A stretch of DNA of 64,000 nt, from contig NZ_JMIP02000014.1 in NCBI RefSeq assembly GCF_000691505.1, positions 423,943 through 487,942 on the forward strand. Reading direction: 5' to 3'. The notes beneath the pieces were generated by a model. That model searched no databases and was not told the DNA's origin. It saw only the letters and a list, made by a program, of their open reading frames with translations. The position numbers and the translations under genes are program-made. Positions 54,675-63,548 of the stretch are shown piece by piece. The DNA comes from Halostagnicola sp. A56 (GTDB lineage Archaea > Halobacteriota > Halobacteria > Halobacteriales > Natrialbaceae). Every line of letters begins with the position of its first letter. Position 1 is the first letter of the stretch.

Positions 54675-54694
54675 GTGTCTCGATTGGGAGACAC
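54675..54694. repeat. Inverted repeat adjoining the origin-box-like repeats
   Basis: GTGTCTC (54675-54681) pairs with GAGACAC (54688-54694) across six bases. It overlaps the start of the first ORB-like repeat. Confidence 0.45.
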
Positions 54695-54713
54695 CCCTCG
54701 TTTTCAATGAAAA
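54690..54713 (-). repeat. Origin-recognition-box-like repeat, copy 1
   Basis: On the minus strand it reads TTTTCATTGAAAACGAGG followed by GGTGTC. This has the form of a haloarchaeal ORB: a short palindrome (TTTCAnTGAAA) followed by a G-string. A second copy lies 34 bp away in the same orientation, with 22 of 24 bases identical. It is 41 bp from the stop of the Orc1/Cdc6 remnant. Confidence 0.6.
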
Positions 54714-54723
54714 ACGCGAGACG

Positions 54724-54747
54724 GACACCCCTCGTTTTCAGTGAAAC
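54724..54747 (-). repeat. Origin-recognition-box-like repeat, copy 2
   Basis: On the minus strand it reads GTTTCACTGAAAACGAGG followed by GGTGTC, with the same direction and G-string as copy 1. It ends 6 bp from the stop codon of the Orc1/Cdc6 remnant. In intact haloarchaeal origins, ORBs flank an AT-rich region next to a full orc1/cdc6 gene. Confidence 0.6.
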
Positions 54748-54753
54748 CTCCAC

Positions 54754-55347
54754 TCATATGGTCGAGTTCGAGAGTGTGTCCAATACGGTCCGCTGATCGT
54801 CAGCTGACTCGATACACGTACTCATCACGACATCCGGATCGTGCAGTAACCGGTGGGTCCGGTAGCTCCCCTCACTTTTGCCACCGCCCGTGTGTCGACT
54901 TTCGGTAATCTCGGGAAGTGTCCACTTTTTCATCAGACTGAGAATCCGCTGGTGGGTTAACGACTCGCCGGTCATAACCTCGGCTACGATACAGTAGGTA
55001 TCGTAGAGTTCGCCCGTCGAAAACGAATCTTTGAGTTTCGTCTTCGTTAGATACGCGAGCGCATACAGTGCATAACGCGAATGTGGCGTCCCGTTTTTAA
55101 TGATCTGAACGGATCGATTCAGGTCGCTGTACTCGTCAGCTTCGCGAACGTGTTCTTCGTTCACCTGATTACTATTACCTTTTTCGGCCAGCTTTCCAGC
55201 CGATCGAAGAATATCCAGCGCCCGACGCGCATCGCCGTGATCTCGAGCGGCGAGCGCAGATGCTAATAGCAACCGGTTGTTCTCCTTTTGAAATCCATCG
55301 CCGCCTTCGTCTGGTGCGTTAGACTGCGTAAACTCTTGTAACTCCAT
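54754..55347 (-). pseudogene. Orc1/Cdc6 C-terminal remnant without AAA+ core
   Basis: The 197-residue frame matches only the C-terminal third of haloarchaeal Orc1/Cdc6 initiators: the lid/sensor-2 helix ALAARDHGDARRALDILRSA, then the AEKGN and EADEYSDLN regions, and the winged-helix domain with GTPHSRYALYALAYLTK and MTGESLTHQRILSLM. No Walker A, Walker B or sensor-1 sequence is present upstream in any frame to 55653, so the ATP-binding part has been lost. The ATG at 55347 is the first available start. It could be a decayed copy or a DNA-binding-only protein. The two ORB-like repeats follow its stop. Confidence 0.8.
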
Positions 55348-55653
55348 GATAACAGACGTGAGGTTTCTCGTCCGGTCATATAGGTTTTCATTAGTAGTTT
55401 CTGTGTCGGCAACAGGTGTCGGTGTTTTTCAAACCAGTGATCAACAGGAGGAGCAGGCCGAGGCTGCCCACAGAGACAGACTGCTCTGTGGGATCTGTAC
55501 TCGAGTCGTATCCGCTCGAATCGCAACTGCGAACGCGATGTCTCGAACGAGGAGACCTATCCAACTCGCTTCGCTACTCACCGATCGTGTCCTCGCGAAA
55601 GATGCGCTCTTGGCTGGTCTCGAGCGGTTACTGCCAAAGAGAACGACGCCGCT
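55348..55653. other. Gene-free stretch upstream of the Orc1/Cdc6 remnant
   Basis: These 306 bp carry no convincing gene. A minus-strand frame at 55263-55526 lacks haloarchaeal coding character. The frame of the Orc remnant itself stays open for about 30 codons upstream of its ATG (as far as a TGA near 55436) with no initiator codon and no AAA+ similarity. The sequence is richer in A and T than its neighbours, consistent with old mobile or replicon-derived DNA. Confidence 0.4.
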
Positions 55654-56781
55654 TCAGTCGACGACCCAGGCGCGTTCTTCGACGGTCGTGACGCCGAAGT
55701 CGAGATAGACGGTGTCACCGGTACGCAACGTCTCGCCTTTGAACTCCGTTCCGAGATCCGTCTCGCGAGTCTCGAGTTCGACGGTGAGCGTCACGTCGTC
55801 TTTCGTCGGGTGGGCCTGCTCGTTGAGCGAACCGTCTTCGGCCTCGACGACGACGGTGGCGGGCTCGCGGTCAACGCTCGTGACCGTTGCCCGAGTCTCC
55901 CCGCTGGTCGTCTCGGTTAGTCCGGGTTCGAACAGGTCGGCTTCACGGTCTGAAAGTTCGTCCAGATCGAGTTCGACTGTGGTCGTCGTGGCTTCGCCAG
56001 GTTCGTCTGTTGTTCCGGTCTCGAGGGTCGCCGGCTCGAGGGTGTAGGAGTCGGTCGCGAACGGAATCGTCGCGCCGGATTCGACCGGTTGCTGTCCGTA
56101 TCGAACGCCGTCGTCGGTCTCGAGCGTCGTGAGCGTCGCCCCGGCGGTGACGCGATACTTATCGTCGCCGATCGGATACGCCGAGGTCGACTCGAGCGTC
56201 GCAACCGTTTCGTTGCCGATTGCGGACTCGTCCCCGGCCCGTATCTGTTCGGCCGTCTCCCGACCGACGGTATCTTCGAACAGTACTTCCGTTTCGGTGG
56301 TCGAGAGCGTCGTCGTATTGGATTCGACGGCGTCGACACTGCCGTTCACGTCGTACTCGTCGGTCTGGACCGAGACGTTCCGGCCGGATGCAAACTGATC
56401 GCCGTCGAACGTGACGGTTCCGTTCTCGTGGTGGGTGGCCACGACTTCGGTTCGGACGGTGACGTCGGCGGTGTCACTCGAGGTCCGTATCGCGTACACG
56501 TCGGTGATCGAGAGTCGTTCGTCACCGGCCATCATCTCGTCGCCAGCGGTGATTGACTCGGCGGTCTCGACTGACTGCGTGCCGAGCGAGAGCGTCGCGT
56601 ACTTGGTCTCGGTCGAGGACGCTCCGGCTTCGTCGTCGTTCCCAGCGGGTCCGCCTCCGACACCGAGGACGCCGATGACGGCGATTCCGGCGGCGACGAC
56701 CGCGAGCGCGAGGACGACGACGAGCGCGTCGATGACGTTCACGACGCCGAAGAGGTTCCCGTTTTCGTCGATTAATTCCAT
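55654..56781 (-). CDS. DUF4330 domain protein
   Basis: The 375-residue protein starts MELIDENGNLFGVVNVIDAL, the diagnostic N terminus of DUF4330, followed by one membrane helix (about residues 19-42) and a large extracytoplasmic region of repeated beta segments with the internal pattern TAESITAGDEM and TAEQIRAGDES. The family is common in haloarchaea and cyanobacteria and its function is unknown. The frame is open 23 codons further upstream, but the family start decides. Confidence 0.88.
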   Translation of the reverse strand: MELIDENGNLFGVVNVIDALVVVLALAVVAAGIAVIGVLGVGGGPAGNDDEAGASSTETKYATLSLGTQSVETAESITAGDEMMAGDERLSITDVYAIRTSSDTADVTVRTEVVATHHENGTVTFDGDQFASGRNVSVQTDEYDVNGSVDAVESNTTTLSTTETEVLFEDTVGRETAEQIRAGDESAIGNETVATLESTSAYPIGDDKYRVTAGATLTTLETDDGVRYGQQPVESGATIPFATDSYTLEPATLETGTTDEPGEATTTTVELDLDELSDREADLFEPGLTETTSGETRATVTSVDREPATVVVEAEDGSLNEQAHPTKDDVTLTVELETRETDLGTEFKGETLRTGDTVYLDFGVTTVEERAWVVD

Positions 56782-57044
56782 AGTTTCCCCGGGGAGTTCA
56801 TGTTCGTGGTACGTCTTTTGCAGTACTATAGGTGTTTTGTCCTGATACACGATGTTGCTGGCTTCGAACGAAGCGCAGAGAGATCAGGTGCGGAAACGAG
56901 AAACGGGGACCACGGCTTCGTTCATCTGTATTGAGAACGTCCGTCGCCCGACCCGCTACCGAATCCGAGAACCAGAGTCACACCCTTCTCAAACAGTCAA
57001 ACAGAGCGAAAGGATAATCAGGCCACACTCGGACGTACGCGATA

Positions 57045-59495
57045 ATGGCCGCAGATCCTGCCGAGGTCGCACGACGGGCGGCACGCTTTTGCGAGGAGCG
57101 GTCCGACGGCGAAGCGACCCTCGAGACGCTGCTCGAGGTCGACGACGCCCACGAGACGTGGACGTTCGACGACCTTCCCGTCGATTCGGGTACCTTCGGC
57201 GAACTCGTCTCTCGCGATCTCGTGACGAAAGTCGACGGCGAGTACCGCGTCGAGAGCCGGGAGGGGATCCGGGCGGGTCTGACGGGCGAGTCCGTCGCGT
57301 CGTCGTCGAACGCAGACGACGGTTTCGAGTTCGAGCTCCCGGTCTCGCTCGAGCGCCGAACCGTGGGAGCCGTCCTCGCCTCGCTGGTCTTTCTCGTCGC
57401 GATGCGTCTGTTGAACGCGCCGGCGGTGTTCCGCGATGGGACGATCCTCTCGCCGGGAAACGACCCGTACTACTATCGCTACTGGATGGACCGATTTCTC
57501 GCCGAATCGAACGGTCCAACTGATGTGGGCCTCCTCGCGAATATGCCCGGCGACGCTGCACTCAGACGTCCGCTCACACATGCGACGAACTGGTTTCTCG
57601 CGGAGTTCGTCGGCCCGGACGTGGTCGCCGCCTGGCTCCCCGTCGTCGCGACGCTGCTCCTCGGCGTGCTCATCTACTGGCTCGCCGTGATCGTCACCGA
57701 CGACGTTCGTGTCGGTATCGCCGCAGTCGTCTTGCTCGCGCTGACGCCCGTTCACGCGGTCTACTCCGGCGTCGGCTTCCTCGAGCACCGCCTCCATCAG
57801 TACCTCTGGCTCGGCGTGACGCTGGTCGCGTTCGCTTGGCTCGCCGTCGACATTCGCCGTCGGCGACTCCAGCAGCCGGATTCGGATCCGAATCGACCGC
57901 TCTCGGCACCGCTTTCCGCACACCTTCGAACGCCCTGGACCTGGGTCGCGGCCGTTGCGCTCGGGGTCGGACTCAGCTTCTCCGCGCTCGCCTGGGGTGG
58001 TTCGATCCTCATGTTCGTCCCCGCAGCGGGCTACATCGGTCTGAAAGTCGCGATGGATGCTCGAGACGGCGTCTCCCCCGCGGCGGCCGTCGCGCCGATC
58101 GTCGCCGGCCTGCTCGTCGCGTGCGGGCTCACTGCTTTCTTTCACTTCCGGTGGGGCTGGCAGGACTCGTTTGTCGCCATCGTTCCCGTCCTCACCGTCG
58201 CCGCCACCCTCGTGATCGCAGCGCTCGCCGAGGGGTGGGCGCGCCTCGAGTGGCCAACGACGGGACTAGTCGGTTTCGAGGTGCTCTGTGCAGTGGCGGG
58301 ACTCCTTATCTTCCGACAGCTGCGACCGGCAGACTGGGCACGCCTGACCGAACGCGCTGACGACCTCTTCCTCCGCGAGGGGTTCACCGAATCCGCGTCG
58401 TTGTTCTCGGCGGACCTCGCCGTGATCCACGGCCCGATGTCCCAGCTCGGCATCCAGTTCTACGTCGCGCTCGTCGTCCTCCTGTGGACCTGCTGGGTGG
58501 CCTACAAGCGCTACGAACCCGCCTGGTTGTTACTCAGCGTTTACGTCGTCTTCTGGGTCGCTATGGCCGCGATTCAGGTTCGCTTCGCCGCACAGCTTGC
58601 GATCCCGCTCTCGGTACTCGGTGGGCTGGGACTCGTCCACCTGACGGCCTGGGTCGATCTGGCCCGCCTCCCCGTCCCGTTTCGCGAGGATAGCGAGTCG
58701 ACTCGAGCCGGGCCGTCCACCGCAGGCGGGGCTCGCAGGGCGGATACCGACGGCGGCGAGTCAGATCCGACCATTATCCTTCCGACCGACACCTCGACGA
58801 TCGCCTATTTGACCGTCATCGCGTTGATCGTCTGCGGAATGAGTCTCATCTTCGTCCCCTCGCTGGTCGCCCAGACCGCCCACACCGACGGTCAGTACGA
58901 GGCCGCAACGGCGATCGACGACCACGCCGAAGCGATCGACCGGGAGTATCCCCAGAACTTCGTCCTGAGCGAGTGGCCGGACAACCGACTGTACAACTAT
59001 CTGGTCAACGGCGAGGCCGACAGCTTCGCGTACGCGAACGCTCACTACGACGAGTTCCAGGCGGCCGACGATCCGGATAGCTGGTACGAGCAGTTCCGAA
59101 GCGACGACGTGGGGTACGTCGTCGTCGGCGACACCGGGGCCTCGGTGCCAGAGAACGCGACCCAGTCCCAACTCCACGACGAACTCGGTACCGGTGGCGA
59201 GGACGGCGACGGACTCTCACACTACCGGCTCCTCGCGACGAGCGACGACGCGAGCGCCTTCGCGGTCGTCCCCGGTGCCACTATCGAGACGACCACCGAC
59301 GCCGACGGCCCGGTGACGGTCACGACCGAACAGCGAATCGACGGCGAGTCGATCACCTACGAACGCGAGGTCGAGCCACGAGACGGCACCCTCGAGGTGA
59401 CGGTCCCCTACAGCGGCGAGTACACCGTCGACGGACAGACGGTGACCGTCGACGAAGCCGACGTGCTCGAGGGCAATGCCGTCGACACGGCCTGA
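57045..59495 (+). CDS. STT3/AglB-like oligosaccharyltransferase family protein
   Basis: The 816-residue protein has an N-terminal soluble region of about 95 residues that looks like a winged helix, then about 12-13 membrane helices (105-600) and a C-terminal soluble domain. GNDPYYYRYWMDR (about 138-150) matches the first acidic catalytic motif of AglB, and FLEHRLHQYLW (about 246) the second. At the position of the WWDYG signature of AglB it has SEWPDNRLYNYLVNGEADS (about 642). It is therefore a family member with a changed acceptor-binding motif, and glycan transfer to protein is uncertain. Sugar genes lie 1-3 kb downstream. Confidence 0.88.
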   Translation: MAADPAEVARRAARFCEERSDGEATLETLLEVDDAHETWTFDDLPVDSGTFGELVSRDLVTKVDGEYRVESREGIRAGLTGESVASSSNADDGFEFELPVSLERRTVGAVLASLVFLVAMRLLNAPAVFRDGTILSPGNDPYYYRYWMDRFLAESNGPTDVGLLANMPGDAALRRPLTHATNWFLAEFVGPDVVAAWLPVVATLLLGVLIYWLAVIVTDDVRVGIAAVVLLALTPVHAVYSGVGFLEHRLHQYLWLGVTLVAFAWLAVDIRRRRLQQPDSDPNRPLSAPLSAHLRTPWTWVAAVALGVGLSFSALAWGGSILMFVPAAGYIGLKVAMDARDGVSPAAAVAPIVAGLLVACGLTAFFHFRWGWQDSFVAIVPVLTVAATLVIAALAEGWARLEWPTTGLVGFEVLCAVAGLLIFRQLRPADWARLTERADDLFLREGFTESASLFSADLAVIHGPMSQLGIQFYVALVVLLWTCWVAYKRYEPAWLLLSVYVVFWVAMAAIQVRFAAQLAIPLSVLGGLGLVHLTAWVDLARLPVPFREDSESTRAGPSTAGGARRADTDGGESDPTIILPTDTSTIAYLTVIALIVCGMSLIFVPSLVAQTAHTDGQYEAATAIDDHAEAIDREYPQNFVLSEWPDNRLYNYLVNGEADSFAYANAHYDEFQAADDPDSWYEQFRSDDVGYVVVGDTGASVPENATQSQLHDELGTGGEDGDGLSHYRLLATSDDASAFAVVPGATIETTTDADGPVTVTTEQRIDGESITYEREVEPRDGTLEVTVPYSGEYTVDGQTVTVDEADVLEGNAVDTA

Positions 59496-59598
59496 TACCG
59501 ACGGCGGCGATAGCCGTGAGCAGTTTCCGTTTTCGGTTTTCGATCGAAGCGATAGCTGCTCGAGCGGAGCCCTACCAGCTTCGTCGGTTCGGAAATCG

Positions 59599-60429
59599 CT
59601 AGCGAGACGGGACCGGCGAGTCGAGAACCCGTCGAGTGGTCGGGTAGACGAGACCGATCACCAGCCCGAAGACGACGAGTCCGGCCAGGCTCGCTAGATG
59701 AAGGGATGGAATCGGACGCGGAAGATCCAACGCGACGCGCATCCAGATCGGAACGGCCACCGCGACGACCATCCCCCAGGCGATCACCGCGCCCGCGAGC
59801 CCCATCCCTACACCGAACGTCGGGTGCAGAACCGGCCATCGGCGATCGAGTACCTCAAGAACGAGTGCGAAGACGCCGCTGGCTCCGAGGCTGCAGGCGA
59901 GCAGGAACACCCAGCCCGCGGTCGCGCTCTCGCGACCCCACAGCGCGGCCAGCGGCTCCATTCGACCGGCGTGTGCGAGTACGAGACCCGCACAGACGCC
60001 CGCGAGAGCACCGGAGAGGATCGCTGCGTACCCGGACAGCAGTGCTCGAGTCAGCAACCGATTTCGCGGCGAGCGAGTGCCGCGGCGATCTCGCTCGCCG
60101 ACGATCGCGGCGCTGGAAAATCCGAAAACGCCGACGACGAACCCCGTGACGGCGACGCCGGTACTGATTAGGCCTCGAGTCGCGAACGCGGGTCGGTCGA
60201 GCGCGTGGTGGCCGGCGAAGACGTTCGCCCACTGCGAACCGTGCAGGGCGGCCAATTGCGATTCGAAGACGGGCGTCACGTAGTTTCCGTCCGGGAGCAT
60301 TCCCCAGAGGCCACCGATGGCGACGAGCCACAGGTGTCGCCGCGCAAGCCGACCGCGGAGCGCGAGCGGCGTCGCTACGAACAGCGCGAGCGTCGCGCCT
60401 GCGAGGAAGTGTACGAGTGAGGGAGCCAT
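59599..60429 (-). CDS. Membrane protein of YdjM/DUF457-like type
   Basis: The 276-residue protein has about seven hydrophobic segments. It starts MAPSLVHFLAGATLALF with a His in the first helix and has WGMLPDGNYVTP (about 42-53) plus HHALDRP (about 74). These His/Asp patterns resemble membrane-bound metal-dependent hydrolases of the YdjM/DUF457 family. The match is by pattern only and the substrate is unknown. A TATA-like ATTTAAGA lies about 60 bp upstream on the minus strand. Confidence 0.78.
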   Translation of the reverse strand: MAPSLVHFLAGATLALFVATPLALRGRLARRHLWLVAIGGLWGMLPDGNYVTPVFESQLAALHGSQWANVFAGHHALDRPAFATRGLISTGVAVTGFVVGVFGFSSAAIVGERDRRGTRSPRNRLLTRALLSGYAAILSGALAGVCAGLVLAHAGRMEPLAALWGRESATAGWVFLLACSLGASGVFALVLEVLDRRWPVLHPTFGVGMGLAGAVIAWGMVVAVAVPIWMRVALDLPRPIPSLHLASLAGLVVFGLVIGLVYPTTRRVLDSPVPSR

Positions 60430-60590
60430 CGATCCTCGAGCAGCGGGAACTGCGGTCGATACGTCCTACCGCGAGCGCCGTCTTAAATCGCAGGACGTCG
60501 TCTCGAGGTGTAAGAGTGAGAGCAGCATATAAGTCAGCCTGATAGATAAGTCAGTACAGGTAAAAATCGATAGTCGTAGCCGCTGTGTGA

Positions 60591-61526
60591 TCACTCCAGT
60601 GATGTGATCAGTTCCTCCATTCCCGATTCGATCGAAATCGTCGGTTCGTATCCCAGCTGGGACCTGATCGCAGCGAGATCGGCCTCGCTGTCGGAGATAT
60701 CGCCGGTCCGCTCGCGCCGGTGGACGATTTCCGACTCCGATCCGGCGACGGATCGGACGACTTCTGCCAACTCCAGAATCGAGTGGCTCTCACCGGTCCC
60801 GACGTTGAACACGGTGTCGCAGTCGTCTGCGGCCCCGGCGAGGAGGTTCGCTCGCACCACGTCTCGGACGTGGACAAAATCCCGCGTCTGGGAGCCGTCG
60901 CCGTCTACCGTAATCGGATCGCCGTTCAGCGCTTGGTCGACGAAGACGCTAATGACGGCGCTGTAATCGCCACCGACTTGCCCGGCTCCGTAGACGTTGA
61001 AGTACCGCAACGAAACCGCCTGCAGGTCGTAGTGGTCGTCGTACAACCGCACGTACTGCTCCGCGGCGAGTTTCGACGCCCCGTACGGCGACGTCGGCTC
61101 GGTCGGCGCCGCTTCCGACAGCGGAATCGACTCGGGATGCCCGTAGACCGCCGCACTCGAGGCGAACACGAACCGCGCGGATTCACGTCGAGCGCACTCG
61201 AGGAGTTTTAGCGTCGCAGTGACGTTTACCTCGTGGGTCAACTCCGGCGCCTCGAACGACCGCTCGACGCTTATCTGTCCAGCCTGATGAAAAATGATGT
61301 CGATACCCTCCGTCGCGTGACGTACGGTGGCGTCGTCTCTGATATCGCCCTCGATGAACGTCGCGCCCGAGGGAACGTTGGATCGAGCCCCGCTCGAGAG
61401 ATTATCGAGCACGCGAACGTCGTTTTCGGGCACGAGCGCTTCGACGATGTTGCTTCCGATAAACCCCGCCCCGCCCGTCACCAGAACGTCCTGTCCAGAA
61501 ATCGCCACCGGCGACTCGTCACTCAT
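60591..61526 (-). CDS. NAD-dependent sugar epimerase/dehydratase (GalE-like)
   Basis: The 311-residue extended SDR enzyme has NAD-binding [10 protein letters not shown] (about 17-26), the catalytic Ser in FASSAAVYG (about 120-128) and YGASK (about 147-151). It likely makes a UDP-sugar for surface glycans, such as UDP-galactose or UDP-glucuronate derivatives. The start overlaps the stop of the sugar transferase gene (ATGA at 61523-61526), so the two act as a unit. Confidence 0.93.
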   Translation of the reverse strand: MSDESPVAISGQDVLVTGGAGFIGSNIVEALVPENDVRVLDNLSSGARSNVPSGATFIEGDIRDDATVRHATEGIDIIFHQAGQISVERSFEAPELTHEVNVTATLKLLECARRESARFVFASSAAVYGHPESIPLSEAAPTEPTSPYGASKLAAEQYVRLYDDHYDLQAVSLRYFNVYGAGQVGGDYSAVISVFVDQALNGDPITVDGDGSQTRDFVHVRDVVRANLLAGAADDCDTVFNVGTGESHSILELAEVVRSVAGSESEIVHRRERTGDISDSEADLAAIRSQLGYEPTISIESGMEELITSLE

Positions 61527-62995
61527 CTACTAGCGACGAATTCCCTGACATCGGATAACACTTTCCAGATCTGGCGAATAACGATTTTGAGGTCGAACCT
61601 AAACGACTGGCGGCGGACGTACTCGAGATCGTATCGAAGTTTGCTCTCGGCTTCGTGGCCCGTAATGTCGTTGACCTGCGCGAGTCCGGTCAGTCCGGGT
61701 TTGACGAACCACCGTTTGCTCCAGTCGACCCCGTCGCTCTGGATTTCACTGTCGAGTTCCGGACGCTCCGGCCGTGGGCCGACGACGCTCATATCACTGG
61801 CGAGAATCGCCCACAGCTGCGGGATTTCGTCGAGGTGGGTCTTTCGGAGGATCTTCCCGACACGCGTGACGCGCGGATCGACGCCGCCTGCGTCCTCGTC
61901 GCTGATCTTCGCTCCAGTCTCTGACTCCGCGTTCTGGACCATGCTTCGAAACTTGTACACCTGAAACGACTCGCCGAACACGGCCGTTCGCTCCTGTTTG
62001 TACAGGACGGGACCGGAGCTATCGAGTTTGATCGCGACGGCGATCAGCGCGATCACCGGCGCGAGCGCGACGAGCGCAGTCAGCGAGAACAGGACGTCGA
62101 AGCCGCGCTTGAACAGATGGTCTATCGGATCCCACGGTTCGAGATCGACGGTCACCAGTTCGCCAATCTGGTCGTCGGAAATCAGGACCGAGTCGGTGTA
62201 CTCCTGGTGGACTTTCACGTCGACGCCGTGTTCGTAACAGGCGTCGAGCGAACCGAAGAACTCGGCGCGGTCGGCTCGTCGAAACGCCAACACGACGGTG
62301 TCGACGTCGTACTCGACCAGTACGTCTTCGATCCTCGAGAGGCCGCCGAGTCGGTCGAGGTCAGTGAATTCGTCGTACTTGAGGACGAGGCCGTCCCTGG
62401 GGATGGACCCGCCGTCGGGGACGGCCTCGATGCCCGTCGAGTCCCCCTCCGCGACGAGTTGACTGGAAAGGGCACTGGTCGGACAGAGATACCCCAGGAT
62501 AGGACCCTCGAGCTGTACGGAGATCTGTTCGATCTGCTCCGGATCGTCGCCGACAAGCAGCGTCCGACCCGAATCGTTCGCCGGACGCCGGCGCATTCGG
62601 ACGAACCACGCCGGAATCGAAACCGAAAGCAGGCCGACCACCATCACGAGCGTCGCTCGCGGGAGCCGGTGGGACCACTTGAAAAACCCGAACGCCGCGA
62701 TCGCGAGCCCGCCGGTTACGACGCGTTTTTGCGCGAGGAACACCGTATCGAGTACGCGCCGTGGTCGCGGTTTGTAAAGCGGAAGCAGGCAGCCGACCAT
62801 GACGATCGAACAAAGGCCGACGGCCCACAGGAGCATCCCGCCGGAGAGCGTGTGTACGTCCAGGCGGTTGAAGAGCGGAACGTAGGTGGTAAACTGCTGT
62901 TGGACCGCTGGATGGTTCGCTATGAGCACGGAGAGAGTGGTCACTCCGACCACGCCGGCCGCGCTGACGAGTCGATAGCGCCATCCGGTCAACAT
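61523..62995 (-). CDS. Polyprenyl-phosphate sugar-1-phosphate transferase (WbaP/EpsE-like)
   Basis: The 490-residue protein has four N-terminal membrane helices (about 8-135), a Rossmann-like middle domain and a C-terminal bacterial sugar transferase domain (PF02397). That domain has a fifth helix followed by [19 protein letters not shown] and [11 protein letters not shown]. The catalytic Asp region is [16 protein letters not shown], and [10 protein letters not shown] and [10 protein letters not shown] follow. Such enzymes transfer a sugar-1-phosphate to a dolichol or undecaprenyl carrier and start glycan assembly. It heads a two-gene operon with the epimerase. A palindrome lies 26-43 bp upstream of its ATG. 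Confidence 0.93.
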   Translation of the reverse strand: MLTGWRYRLVSAAGVVGVTTLSVLIANHPAVQQQFTTYVPLFNRLDVHTLSGGMLLWAVGLCSIVMVGCLLPLYKPRPRRVLDTVFLAQKRVVTGGLAIAAFGFFKWSHRLPRATLVMVVGLLSVSIPAWFVRMRRRPANDSGRTLLVGDDPEQIEQISVQLEGPILGYLCPTSALSSQLVAEGDSTGIEAVPDGGSIPRDGLVLKYDEFTDLDRLGGLSRIEDVLVEYDVDTVVLAFRRADRAEFFGSLDACYEHGVDVKVHQEYTDSVLISDDQIGELVTVDLEPWDPIDHLFKRGFDVLFSLTALVALAPVIALIAVAIKLDSSGPVLYKQERTAVFGESFQVYKFRSMVQNAESETGAKISDEDAGGVDPRVTRVGKILRKTHLDEIPQLWAILASDMSVVGPRPERPELDSEIQSDGVDWSKRWFVKPGLTGLAQVNDITGHEAESKLRYDLEYVRRQSFRFDLKIVIRQIWKVLSDVREFVASR

Positions 62996-63020
62996 TCGTT
63001 CGTCAGGACAGACGGAACGT

Positions 63021-63038
63021 ACATAACACCTGTTATGT
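63021..63038. promoter_or_regulatory. Palindromic operator-like site upstream of the sugar transferase
   Basis: ACATAACA and TGTTATGT form perfect 8-bp arms around a CC centre, 26-43 bp before the ATG of the sugar transferase gene. On the minus strand the arm next to it reads TAACATAACA and would overlap the expected TATA/BRE position. That is the typical place for a repressor or activator of a leaderless or short-leader gene. Confidence 0.55.
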
Positions 63039-63482
63039 TATGATCGAGCCAATATGACGTTATTCTATCACCATCGAGTTCACCGAGAGATACACGACAG
63101 AACATGATGGATACACCGTGGTACGGTTTCCGAGCGATCGCTTGACGGGACGTAGTTGCGAAGTGATCGGACTTATTTCGGCGAGAAAACGGATCGTAAC
63201 TGGCCGAAACCGTCTCCCTCGGCGGACAGCCATGCGAACGTGAACGATCGGGCGCTACCTGACTCTGGGTCGCCGCTTGTGCGTGGTGGTATCGTGACCT
63301 CTTTCGAATAGACTCCGTTCCGAAATGGGTCGTTCTCACCGGCCGCCGGTGGTTCGAGAACGTCACGGATCGATCGCTCGAGACCCGTTCTCCGTCGCGA
63401 ACCGGCTCAAACGACTGTATAGGTGTTTATTCGAGCAGAATACCCAATCCACCAATAGCTAAAACAACAGATATGTTATAAT
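63039..63482. other. Gene-free stretch between the glycan operon and the last gene
   Basis: These 444 bp hold no convincing gene. A minus-strand frame (62989-63366) lacks coding character and would end inside the transferase promoter. The right part is AT-rich, with AACAACAGATATGTTATAAT just before the shared 66-bp module. It is likely a divergent promoter region. Confidence 0.5.
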
Positions 63483-63548
63483 AATCGCCCAGAGAGTATT
63501 TCAACACGCCATCGAAATAAGTCGAATCAGAGTATCGGTGTCGTTTCG
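63483..63548 (+). promoter_or_regulatory. 66-bp shared upstream module, copy B
   Basis: These 66 bp end at the base before the ATG at 63549 and match, without gaps, the 66 bp before the ATG of the surface protein gene at 50616 (minus strand). Both copies begin AATCGCCCAGAGAGTATTTC and end with GGTGTCGTTT followed by two bases. The following codons (M-N-x-N) also agree. Confidence 0.75.

Noticed and set aside
55263..55526. Minus-strand frame upstream of the Orc1/Cdc6 remnant as a candidate for its missing N-terminal part
   Set aside because: The translation has no Walker A, Walker B or sensor-1 motif and does not resemble Orc1/Cdc6.
57018..58145. 375-codon minus-strand frame opposite the STT3-like gene
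   Set aside because: It is a low-complexity charged shadow of the membrane-protein codons and has no start context or family similarity.
62989..63366. 125-codon minus-strand frame upstream of the sugar transferase
   Set aside because: It covers the promoter and palindrome of the transferase, has no acidic haloarchaeal composition and no motif.
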